Assembly: GCA_015501595.1 (NCBI GenBank)
Contig: JADNRX010000025.1
Location: 1 to 64,000 of the forward strand
Reading direction: 5' to 3'
From: Hymenopellis radicata
Lineage: Eukaryota; Basidiomycota; Agaricomycetes; Agaricales; Physalacriaceae
DNA length: 64,000 nt
Of the stretch, positions 53,597 through 63,161 are shown piece by piece. A program made the position numbers and the translations under genes. The notes below the pieces were generated by a model. That model was not told the DNA's origin and did not search any database. It saw nothing but the letters and a program-made list of their open reading frames with translations. Position 1 is the first letter of the stretch, and every line of letters begins with the position of its first letter.

Positions 53597-55287
53597 ATGG
53601 GTAACCAAAGCCAGAGCAGGAATGGCGGGAAGAGTTCTCCAACACAACATACGAACCGGGATCGGAGGCCGAGAAGAAGCTGGTGCGCAAGATCGATTTG
53701 CACATTGTACCTACGATTTGGGTGCTGTATACAATGTCGTACCTTGACCGCGCGAACATTGGGAACGCCAAGTCTGGCGGTATGGAGGAGGCGCTGCATC
53801 TCTCGGATACGGAGTACTCCATTGTGCTGCTGGTGTTCTTCATTTCGTATGTTATCTTTGAGGTTCCGGCGAACATGCTCTTGACACGCCTGCGCCGTCG
53901 TACTTCCTATCGACTTTGTGCTTTGTATGGGGTGGTGTGGCCGCGTGTATGGCTGCCGCGACGAACTATCAGGCGCTTGCTGGGATTCGGTTTTGCCTTG
54001 GTGTCGTTGAAGCTGGATTTGCACCCGGGATCGCGTTCTATCTCTCTTCGTGGTATAAAAGGCACGAGCTGGCCAAGCGGTACTCCATCTATTATACTGC
54101 TACTGCTGTTTCGGTACTGTTCTTTTATTGGACAGTTTTACTCTCGAGAGCTGACGATGGATTTGTGTTTAGGGTGCCTTCTCCGGTCTCCTTGCTGGTG
54201 TCATCACAGACCATCTAGCTCTGGCTCGTGGGATTGAAGGCTGGCAGTGGCTGCTCATCATCGAGGGCGTTGGGTCTTCGTTCGTCGCGTGCTTCACGTG
54301 GTATATCCTCCGGATTGGCCTGCGACCACCTCATGGCTTACTCCCGAGGAACGAGTACGTCTTCGAAGCTGTTTGCCATCGCGTCTTTCTGACCTCCGAT
54401 TAGTTCATCGCTGTGCAGCGTCTGGCATACGATGGTATTGGTGGCGTGTCAGGCAAGGATGCCCAATATGCTGAGCCGACGCACGGAGAGGCGTTGAAGA
54501 TGGCCATCACCGACTGGCGGACGTGGTGCCTTTCCGTCATGTACATGCTCGCGACTGGTTCCCAGACTATTCAGTACTTCATCCCGACTCTTGTTGGTCA
54601 GCTTGGTTACACAGGTCCGCCATATCATCCTTCATTTATGTTCCCAATGCTTACTACATTATTTGAAGGATATAGTAAGCAGTTCATGACCATCCCCATC
54701 TACGCTGTCGCGCTCGTCTTCATCCTGTTTTTCTGCTTCCTCTCGGATATCCGCCAGGAACGTGGAAACTATGTCACGATAACGTCTTTCATCGCTGGTA
54801 TCAGTTTCATCGTTTGTGTGTCCGTGAGCAACGAGCATGTGAAGTACGCGTTCCTGTGCTTTGCTGTTGGCGGTGTGTATGCTTGTTGTCCGCTTACTCT
54901 TCTCGTGAGTTTTCTCGTCTTCTTCTTTCGTCGTTGTCTTAGTGTGGGCATCTAGTGGGTATCCGGTATCATTGACCATCCGGCGGAGAAGCGCGCTGTG
55001 GCTATCGCTCTTGTCAACGGGCTGGGAAACAGTGCGAGTATATATGGAACTTTCTTGTGGCCGTCTACTACTGGGCCGAGATATGTCCAGGGCTTTGCTA
55101 CTACGACGTAAGCTTTTCTCATTTCATATTCACTGGGCATGCGGGATCTGATTATTTGTCGTGTAGTGCCTTTGTGCTCCTGCTGGGTATCCTGGCGCAG
55201 ATCCTGAAGCTCGCACTGAAGAAGTATCCTAGTCAGGCGCTTCATTATGAGGCGAAGACTGCGGATGGTAAGGCTGAGGATGTGTAG
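53597..55287 (+). CDS. Allantoate/anion permease (MFS, Dal5-type ACS family), with frame slips
   Basis: A 12-TM major facilitator of the anion:cation symporter family. Signature segments: KKLVRKIDLHIVPTIWVLYT, SYLDRANIGNAKSGG (TM1/loop), ISYVIFEVPANMLLTRL, LAGIRFCLGVVEAGFAPGIA, YLSSWYKRHELAKRYS, GWQWLLIIEG, PDWPATTSWLTPEER, ITDWRTWCLSVMYML, SGIIDHPAEKRAVAIALVNG and ASIYGTFLWPSTTGPRY. Introns at 54,114, 54,355 and later are clean. The frame slips by one base in three C runs: 53,605-53,606 (start to EFSNTTYEP), 53,895-53,896 (RL-R to PSYF) and 54,310-54,311 (YIL to PDWP). Inserting one C at each restores the family sequence. Relatives carry allantoate, ureidosuccinate, nicotinate, tartrate and similar organic anions. 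Confidence 0.88.
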
Positions 55288-56728
55288 CTGTAGCGACCCC
55301 CCTTAATAATGTCATTTTGTCTGTGGTTCGTTGAGACGTTGTAAGTTGAGTGGAGAATAAAAGACTGTATTTTTTATGGGATCAGTGCTCTGTCCGTTTC
55401 CTCAAGTGGCCCCAGGTCCGACACAAAAGCCTATGTCGCATACTACTACGTAATCTCCATGAGAAGCTGTGGAGACTTTTGACTGGCCAGGGTGCTAGTC
55501 GGCGAGAGAGGACATCATGCATCATGCCTAGGATACCGCTAATTGTTAGTGACTATTCTGACTCGTCTTTGAACACGAAGAAGGTTGACCAACTTTAGAC
55601 TAATGAAGTGGGTGTGAATCTCAACTGAATGCTGGTCATGGAGGAAAGGGGGACACGGTCGGCGGAGACGGTGTTAGCGCCCAAAGTGTTCTATGATTAG
55701 CGCGAGCAGTCCATCAGGCAGATGGACTCCCGGACTTGCTCGGAACTCAGCTTCTGTACCTGTCGACAATGTGCAGGTGTGAAAGGAGTGAAGACGTGAA
55801 GTGACAGATGCACAGCCAGTAACGCTTCTAGGGCGCCGCTTTACATCGGCGGTAGGTTGGTAGAAAGCTGTCCTGAGTACGATTGAGGAACGACGGGTGC
55901 AAGCACTATTTATCGAGTGAAAGTCGCCGCTTTAATGCTTGTCCAGAAGTATTTAAAGTACGCCGAGTCCAGAGGGCGTCGATCTTGAAGAAGCACGAAC
56001 TTGTCATCACTTGTTGTGAAAAAAGGTTCCCACGCTGTCTTCGTTTGTTCTTTCATTCAGTTAAGCCATTCAAGTCGACATTAGGGCCCAGAATACACTG
56101 TGCAGCTATTAATGTTGCCCTCGTAATGCCCGGGAGTGTTGATGCGGAGGAGGGAAGCTGGGTGAGGCTCAAGGGTGTGCAAATACTAAGTGTTTGCCGT
56201 CTATAGCGTCAAACTCAAAACTCTCGAGACAGTGGTCTTGAGATTTCTTTGACCCAAGTAAGTAAAGTTTAACGGTTCTCCTTTGAAGCGAGTGATCACT
56301 GACACTGCCTTTCTAGATAGTAGAAGACACGTTTCATACACTATATTGATACCAATGTGAGCTTCTCCGTCTTTTACTAGCGCATAACTTGTAAGTTTGA
56401 TGCCTGTCTCGAAGCGCAATACCTGCGCTCGGAGAGTATGGCCATCCGAAAGTTGTAAACTGGCGAGTCGATCTGGCATATGCCCAAGCGTATGGCCACC
56501 ACTTTCACGATAATATGAAGGTCGTGATGGGTTCGGACTATTACAAGGTGAACTCTCCGATCCCTCATTGAACTTCGAAGCCGCACTTGACGCTCTTTCC
56601 GTGTCCCTCAATGCTGGATCCGAATATACCGATACGGCAAGATTGAAGTCCATCGTCCAGAATGAAATAAAAGGGCAGAGTTGTCTAGATACTCCCCCAG
56701 AGCACCTCTCCAAAGTTTCTTCGGCAAT
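55288..56728. other. Intergenic, no gene
   Basis: 1.4 kb without a supported frame. Two short plus frames (55,350-55,598 and 55,883-56,206) have no recognisable features. 56,200-56,728 contains a minus-strand open frame (56,201-56,911) that is antisense to the next gene and has no domain. Confidence 0.5.
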
Positions 56729-57570
56729 ATGGGTTTCGCAAAAGGAACTTACGTCGTCGTCATCGTCTCTCTCAGCAACCCCTGGCAATCCCCCATCATG
56801 CCTTGTTTCGCGTACGGTATCATCCTGCGCGAAAACGCCAGTGGTACCTACAGCGTTCAGTTTTCGACTCAGCACACTCTCAATGCAGTTGATCCCGTTC
56901 TCATCTGTCAACTTCCAAAGTCACTTATCCGTCCTGCGGAGAAGGCCATACGGGACGGTGCTTCAAAGATTGTCAAGGCGTTCAAAGATGCCAGTGCCGC
57001 TGAGGTGACAATCGTTATCGGCTCTGCAGCTGGTGCCGGGCTCAGTGGCGGCGCCGCCACGATGAGTGGATTGGCGACCCTCGGGAGTATTGTTGGCGGA
57101 GGCGCTGTTTCCGGCGTTGCCGTTGTATCCATGGGTCCCATTGCTACTACCAGTAAAGGGATGCAGATGATTGTGAAGGCCAACGAGAACGACAGGACGA
57201 CGGGAAATATTGCAGCTGGTACATGCGTCGCTAGTATGTTACTTTTACGCTCAACATGCTATTAACCTGATGATCTTCTGCAACTATCACAGCGGGAATT
57301 GCTTCGTCTACACTCGGAGCAACGCCAATTATTTCCGCTTCAGGAACAGTTATAGGGCTCAGTGGGCCAGGGATCGCCTCTGGTCTGGCTGCCATTGGCG
57401 GGACGATGCTGGGCGGAGTGGCTGTAATTGCAGCTGCCAGTACTGGGGTGGGGCTGGTCGGAGGACTTATCGCGTGGGGTATCACGAGTGCTGTTAGGCA
57501 AGACGCTATTGGTGACGAGTATTCCGATTTTATCGACGCTGGCAGAAGGCTAGGATACCAGGGTCCATAG
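56729..57570 (+). CDS. Glycine-zipper membrane protein of unknown function
   Basis: Two exons (56,729-57,233; 57,293-57,570), 260 residues, no frame break. After an N-terminal soluble part (MGFAKGTYVVVIVSL, YGIILRENASGTYSV) come two Gly/Ala-rich hydrophobic blocks: GAGLSGGAATMSGLATLG..GGGAVSGVAVV and GPGIASGLAAIGGTMLGGVAVIAAAS. Small residues at i, i+3/4 spacing suggest tightly packed membrane helices, as in glycine zippers or IFI6/ISG12-type proteins. The soluble end is DEYSDFIDAGRRLGYQGP. I cannot assign a function. A pore-forming or organelle-membrane role is speculation from composition. Confidence 0.7.
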
Positions 57571-57848
57571 TCGATTCTGACAGTTTGGGTAGTTGAGACC
57601 GACGAGAATTGGGTGTATATACATATGCTTTGGAAACGACGTCTCCCTCGTTAGCTTGACGCTTGTCGGAGGGTTAAGATAGCCGCACACGGGAAAGATA
57701 GAAAGAGACGACGAGTAATCTCATCGCGGACAATGATGCGTTTCTAGGCATAATAGAAGAAACAAACTTATCCATGACATTGACTCCATCCGTGTATAAT
57801 ACAGGCATCCAATGACACTGCCGGTGATGCAAGTACCACATCGTACAA

Positions 57849-58953
57849 CTATTGCTGACTCGCACTGAGTAGACTGAGTACGGGGCGATCCTCACCGGCC
57901 AGAAGCGCCTCGAAGTCTTCGTGGGTTGGATAATTGATGAAGTTGTCGACATATAGTCTGACTACTGTCGTATTTCGACCATAGGTTCACGTCACAGGTC
58001 ACGAGCCTGAAAAATGAACCTGTTATATAAGCAGGTCACTAGTTTTTTTTGGCTGTGAACCTGTCCTAAATTGGTCACAAATCGGACTTTTGCTCTCAAA
58101 TTGAGCTTGATGGCAGTTTTTATAGGATTTTTCTCCTTTTTGGTGTATTTTAGGTCTAGAATAGTATATTTTTCTCTAATTATACCGAGATTCAGCCTAA
58201 AACCTGTGAAATAACTCTGCCATTGAAAAATTTAGTGAACTTATTTTTAGTGGGTCACAGTGGTATGTCCGCTGTGAACATCCCACCAAACAAGTTCACG
58301 AGGTCACAGGTCACACACTGTGAACCTACGGTCGAAATACTACAGTATTTCGACATGAGAAGTTTTGCGTAAAACCGTACCGAAGGCCCTCCAGGCATCT
58401 TTGTCCCCGTCCTCCAAAATGAGTACACGAGGCATCATAGAGATATGGATGTCAATAGTGATGGCAGTCAGTTCAGGGAACGAGCCACACTCCAACGTCC
58501 GAGTCAACCAGGAAATGCATGCAGGAAGAAACCAGCTTGATACACGCAGAGACTTGAGCCGCTCCGTGAGAGTATAAGATGATAGTTCATCTACTAATGA
58601 GGCTTGGTCATTGGATATGAAACGTGGAAGCTGGGGCAATTACTGACGCGGTACCATTACATTTAAGCTTAGGTGCTCCAATGTATGGCGTTGAAGATTG
58701 CGGAGGACAGATATTACGGAATTGGTAGCTTCGATAGGACTATCAACAGATTGAAACCAAGGACACGTCAAGGAGAGCGCGCGAACGCGTAAAATGTCCA
58801 CGGGAGATGATGGCACGGATAGAGCATCGAATAACATCGAAAATGATGTCAGCGATTCACTGACTATGACAAACGAGCGCAAGGAGAGCGGCCTTGAAGC
58901 CTTCATTGCCGAGGAGAACGGTGCTGATACGCTCGCGTCCACCGATTCTAGCG
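57849..58953 (-). pseudogene. F-box-like gene 2, destroyed by two transposon insertions
   Basis: Homologous to the C-terminal half of F-box gene 1: LESVDA, LRSFVIVSESL, LFDALSVPSSPVDI, LQRHTLEHLSL, LECGSFPELTAITIDIH, AWRAFGTVLRKTSHVEI, then VRLYVDNFIN and HEDFEALLAGEDRPVL to a stop at 57,849. A 381-bp MITE splits it between HVEI and VRLYV, and its 5' half is cut off at 58,953 by the Ngaro-like element. The missing F-box end should lie beyond the right edge of the window, on the far side of that element. An intron is expected near 58,640 (ends at NVMVPRQ). Removing the MITE and one TA restores the frame exactly. Confidence 0.85.
57965..58345. mobile_element. 381-bp Tc1/mariner-type MITE (TA target)
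   Basis: Terminal inverted repeats of about 26 bp: both ends start CTGTNGTATTTCGACC and end TAGGTTCAC, with two mismatches. They are flanked by TA at 57,963-57,964 and 58,346-58,347. Inside the ends are further 'ggtcac/gtgacc' inverted blocks. The centre is AT-rich and non-coding. TA duplication is the Tc1/mariner hallmark. Confidence 0.9.
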
Positions 58954-59171
58954 TTTCACGACGGGGCGCTTTCCACTGTTCTTAGATCTCCGAAGTCTGA
59001 CTGAGTAGATAAGGCCTTAAAATTGAATCATCATTTTACTTATCTACCTGATGGGAACCATGCGAAGAGACTGATTGCTGAAGGTTGGGTGAGGGGGAAA
59101 CGGAACGAAAACCTTCCGGGACTCGTCCAGTTTCACCTGGTGACGAGCAGAGAGGGGGATCCGGCACCCCA
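58954..59171 (-). repeat. Split direct repeat B2 (outer 3' end of element)
   Basis: 218 bp. Identical to B1 except for one extra G in a GGGGG run (near 59,092-59,097). The left edge 'tttcacgacgggg' abuts F-box gene 2 sequence. Confidence 0.95.
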
Positions 59172-59447
59172 ACCTCTCTGCTCTAGCAACCAGCCATCCG
59201 TATGGCACTAATCTGCTCTCCTGCTACTTGCTGCTCTTCTGCTACTTCTCTGAAGTAGAGGCTGGGGCGGGTGGGCGAAAGAAACTGCTGGCCAGGTGTC
59301 GTCGACGCTGGTCCAGCTATCGGCAGACGACGGAGACAGATGGTGGAAAGAAGCAAGCGTGACACCGATCACGTGTCGTGTTGCGCGCCTGCGAGAAACA
59401 ACGCCTCGATTCCTCCTTCCCGCGCCTGAACCCCCTCGAGGCTTCTA
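59172..59447 (-). repeat. A2 segment of the split repeats
   Basis: 276 bp between the two B copies, without coding frames. In the Ngaro layout a matching A1 copy forms the 5' end of the element, here outside the window. Confidence 0.7.
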
Positions 59448-59664
59448 TTTCACGACGGGGCGCTTTCCACTGTTCTTAGATCTCCGAAGTCTGACTGAGT
59501 AGATAAGGCCTTAAAATTGAATCATCATTTTACTTATCTACCTGATGGGAACCATGCGAAGAGACTGATTGCTGAAGGTTGGGTGAGGGGAAACGGAACG
59601 AAAACCTTCCGGGACTCGTCCAGTTTCACCTGGTGACGAGCAGAGAGGGGGATCCGGCACCCCA
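59448..59664 (-). repeat. Split direct repeat B1 (inner copy)
   Basis: 217 bp starting 'tttcacgacgggg' and ending 'ggatccggcacccca', just downstream of the recombinase gene. Confidence 0.95.
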
Positions 59665-59759
59665 CTGGGAAACCAAGACGACGGCGCGTCGCGATCCTCC
59701 GAACGCGAGACCTCCCACCGCTACAGCAAGCTGTCTTTTTGGTTCCCTTCTCCGTCCCT

Positions 59760-60863
59760 CTAATCGTCTTCCTCTTCTTCCCCTTCCTCCAGTGCGCTCT
59801 TCAAGTCCAACTCCTCTATGTGCATCACTCCTAGCTGTTCCACGCTCCTCCAGTACCTCAAGAAGGCGTCCGACGACCACCTCCCGAGTGCTTTCACTAC
59901 GTCGGGACTGACCCCCGCTAGGAGGAAACAGGTCGTCCCTCCGATCCTGAAGCAGTGTCCGGTCAACCTCTGCATGCCTTTCGCTACCCAGATTTCATTG
60001 CACCTCGCCATGAACGCCCTGGTCGTCATCGTCTTCCTCTTTCCGCTGATCTCCCTGTATTCCGCCAAAGGCGATTCCTTCCCTAATTCGTTCGCCTCGA
60101 TATGGTACGCCAGCGCCGTGACCGGGTCCGTTCCTCCTCTCTGGGCGCATATCACCACGTCTTCCCCTTTCTCCTTCTTCGTCTTTGTCCACGGCAGATG
60201 CAGCGACCTCGAACCTTTCTTGGAGATCTTCTCTCTTAGGTTTCCTACCACTGGATTCTTGGTCTTGTCGAATCTCTCCACCTTCTCCGACGGCGGTAGT
60301 ATCTCGCCTAACCTCAACTGTGCGTAGAAGGCCATGCACGCTATCGCCATCACCGCGATGTCCTTCGGGTCCGCCATGTTCAATGCTCTTTCCAGCATCT
60401 TCAACCTATCTTTTGTAACTGGCCTTCTCGCCTCCTTCCTCCCGTCCGTGGGCGCTTCTCTGTGCACGCCTTCCACGATGTATTTCAGCTGCAGCGAGTT
60501 GTTCCATGGCAGCCTGTTCGCTATATGGAAAGCTCGTACGCCGTAGATCTTCGCTCCTATTCCCCCGCTTCCTTTCTTCCGGAGGTGTGAGGCTGCGAAG
60601 TCCTGGAGCATCTCTGCGGTCGCCGGGAAGTGATCTTTCTTCTCGAAACCCTCATTCGTCGCCCATTCGATGTATGCCTTCAGTCCCGCCTTGTGGCCTT
60701 TCCTGGTTCCGGCTGCCCATGCCATCCTCATTGACTCTCTCGTCTCGCTTGTCAGCTCCGGCAGGAACTCGCTATATCGCTCGTGGACCTGTTCTTCATA
60801 TGGCCTCTGGTCTGCTTTGTCCTTCTTTCTGAAGCGTCCCTGTCCTTTATTCTTTCTCGCCAT
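59760..60863 (-). CDS. Tyrosine recombinase of the retrotransposon
   Basis: Start MARKNKGQGRFRKK (60,863, CGCCATGGC context) in preference to the in-frame ATG at 60,941, whose added residues are not typical; 367 residues. The N-terminal SAM-like core-binding region (ESMRMAWAAGTRKGHKAG, AEMLQDFAASHL) is followed by the catalytic domain. The first catalytic Arg is in AQLRLGEIL, the HxxR box is GHCFRIGGTT, and the nucleophilic Tyr is in FLRYWRS after LGRWSSDA. It would integrate the circular double-stranded DNA intermediate without target duplication. The acidic C-terminus EEGEEEEDD ends at 59,760. All catalytic residues are present. Confidence 0.92.
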   Translation of the reverse strand: MARKNKGQGRFRKKDKADQRPYEEQVHERYSEFLPELTSETRESMRMAWAAGTRKGHKAGLKAYIEWATNEGFEKKDHFPATAEMLQDFAASHLRKKGSGGIGAKIYGVRAFHIANRLPWNNSLQLKYIVEGVHREAPTDGRKEARRPVTKDRLKMLERALNMADPKDIAVMAIACMAFYAQLRLGEILPPSEKVERFDKTKNPVVGNLREKISKKGSRSLHLPWTKTKKEKGEDVVICAQRGGTDPVTALAYHIEANELGKESPLAEYREISGKRKTMTTRAFMARCNEIWVAKGMQRLTGHCFRIGGTTCFLLAGVSPDVVKALGRWSSDAFLRYWRSVEQLGVMHIEELDLKSALEEGEEEEDD

Positions 60864-61291
60864 GGCGTGTTTGCGGTCGTGGTTTGTGGCGAAGTGATCG
60901 TTTTCCGATCGCGTCAGTATCCGATCCTGTGACCGCCTCACAAAAATCTTTCATTACCGACAATCCTCACTCCAGAGCTCAGCCGCTAGACCACGACTCT
61001 GTGATTTCCTCCCTTGCCAGTTCAAAAGTTTCCAAGGTTGGACCAAATACAAGCGAAGTCTCGCCGACCGTTGAGCTAAGCGACCGCGGATTCTTAGCGT
61101 CGTGCTGTCTTCTCCCTTTCTCTCCTCTCCTGGCTGGCGGCCCCATGGCTCATGGGCTATGCGCGTCCGCCTTAGTAGTGGTAACCCGTTGAGTATACCT
61201 CCCTCTTTTTTATTTCTGCCTATCCTTGAGCTTCGAAACTCTCTTACTTCCTTCCGAATTCCAGATCTTCCTGATTTTGATTTCTTCTATT
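60864..61291. other. Gap between pol and recombinase with tRNA box-A-like motifs
   Basis: About 430 bp without an intact gene. On the minus strand it contains TTAGCTCAACGGTCGG and GTGGTCTAGCGGCTGA, both good pol III A-box matches, about 105 bp apart. Neither can be folded into a complete tRNA. Confidence 0.5.
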
Positions 61292-63161
61292 CTACAACTG
61301 CTGATAAGAAACTGAGTTTTCCACCCACGGCTTCAGGTGCCTCGGCACTTTGGGTGGGTGAGCCAACAGGTCCTTCTTCCGTCCGAAGTCTCCCCTCGAC
61401 GGCGCGTCTGCGATATTCTCCTTAGTGGGGACGTACTCCAGCGTCAACCAAATCCCATAATCCTGCATCAGACTCACAATCCGTCGCAAGATCGCGTTCT
61501 GTTGGCGTCCTCTCGAGTATCCTGCCTTTAGTCCTCCTATGACTCCTTGGTTGTCCGACCTCAACCTGATGTGTCTGTTCGTAACTCCTCCTGCCTTCAG
61601 CGTCCTCAGCGCCATCTCTATTACGACCATCTCTCCCCAACCTATGTCTCGTCCATCCGATTTCCAACCCTCCTTGAACTTCCACGCCAGCCACCTGCCG
61701 TTCCACACCAGACCCATCCCCCACGAGGTTGACGCGTCGACCATTATCTCGATGGTCTCATCGATGGGGCCTGGTACGACACACTTCATGCCGACGAACT
61801 CCTCTCCTAGCTTGTCGTACCACCAGCGCAAGTCTTCCGCTAGCTTCGCCGAGACCGTGTGCTTCACGAAGGCAGGTGCATCGTGGAAGCTCGCCCTGAA
61901 CTTGTACAGCAGAGGCATTCTTGATCTTCCCTCTGGGCACACTAGGCATACGTGGTTCAGCGTTCCCGCAATCGAGTCCGCTTCTTTCCTCGACATCTTC
62001 GAACCTTTCTCCTTGACCGACTCCAGCTTCGCCCTGTACTTCTCTTTCTTTGCCTCCGGCAGCTGCACGACCTTCGTGACGAGATTCCAGTGAAAGCCGA
62101 TATACGTGAAGGCTGTGCTGAAGGGGACGAACTTCGCCTTCGCCCACGGCCATCCTAGCCTTTCCGCAACGTTCCATATCAGCGAGGCGTCGTACGCGTA
62201 TTCGAACGTTCCGTCTTTCTTCTTCCTCTTCGGATACCGGAAGAATATGAAGTCGTCGACCCACTTCAGGACTGCCTCCACCCCCGCGAACAGCAGGATG
62301 ATGACTATTGCGTCCGCTATCCTCCCAAATATGCCTGGGGAAGGTGAGGCGCCGAAATCCAGGAAGTAACTCATGTGCCATAGCATCCCTATGAGTACCG
62401 TTGTGAAGATCCGCTGAGCCGGCCTTGTTGGAACGTTTCTGAAGGCCGAGTCTACATCGAAAACGGCCACCTCTGTCCCTTCAGGCGCCTCCGCTACCTT
62501 CAGTAGACATTCTGAGAAGGTTCCCCATTTGCACTGAAATCTATCCGTATCGATTATCGAGTTAATTGACACTTCTTCGGGGTTTATCTGTACCGGTTCT
62601 AGCGTTTCTATCTCCTCTTGCTCCATCCCCTTCCTGCGTTCGACTTCTTCTGCGACTTCTTTCGGTAGTGGTACATGCGGGAACGAATGGTCGGTCGTGA
62701 TTCTAAGCTTTCCTGGTCTCTGCTCTATAACGTTCAAGGGCGCTGATCTGAATTTTCCTTTATTCGTAGTCAGCCTTCGGTTCCTTTCGCGTCCGCTCTG
62801 AACGCTTACCGATTTTCTGCTCTAACTCTTCCTTTGTATAACCTTTCGAGAGCCTCCCTAATCTGATCTCCTCTCCGTACTGTTGTTCGATGAATGCAAG
62901 GTGTTCTGGTGTCTTTGCGTGATTCGGCGGCGTAAAGGAGTGTGTAAGTTCGAAACCCTCTAACCCGAGAGAGAAGCCTTCGCGTATCCCTTTGGAGACG
63001 TCCTGGAATTCTTCCCATATCCCTGCTTCCTTCAGAGCTGCATCCCACTCCTCCGCCTTGAACGGGGTCGTAACCGCGAATAGGTCCTCTGCCTCCGTCG
63101 CCTCTCCTCCCCCCCTCTCCTCCTCCCCTCCCACCTCAGTTTGGGCACGTCTGGGCTCCAT
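61292..63161 (-). CDS. Pol: reverse transcriptase and RNase H of the retrotransposon, with an intron
   Basis: Two exons, 62,810-63,161 and 61,292-62,757, joined by a 52-nt intron (GTAAGC..CTGAC..AAAG). Splicing turns QKIG into QKIGKFRSAPLNVIEQRPGK, the usual start of DIRS/Ngaro reverse transcriptases. Without it the frame stops at 62,760. RT palm motifs: VFDVDSAFRNVP (A), GASPSPGIFGR (B), KWVDDFIFF (C, WVDD form). The RNase H-like domain shows IMVDASTSWGMGLVW, EMVVIEMALRTL, RLRSDNQGVIGGL and PTKENIADAPSRG, with catalytic Asp/Glu/Asp in place. No protease or methyltransferase was seen. The ATG at 63,161 overlaps the end of gag by 26 nt, suggesting reinitiation or frameshift expression. Confidence 0.9.

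Noticed and set aside
56201..56911. 236-codon minus-strand open frame
   Set aside because: Half of it is antisense to the intact glycine-zipper gene and it shows no domain or homology to neighbours.
62760..62805. Programmed frameshift between two pol frames of the retrotransposon
   Set aside because: A 52-nt intron with good splice sites joins the frames exactly at the conserved RT start, so no frameshift is needed.
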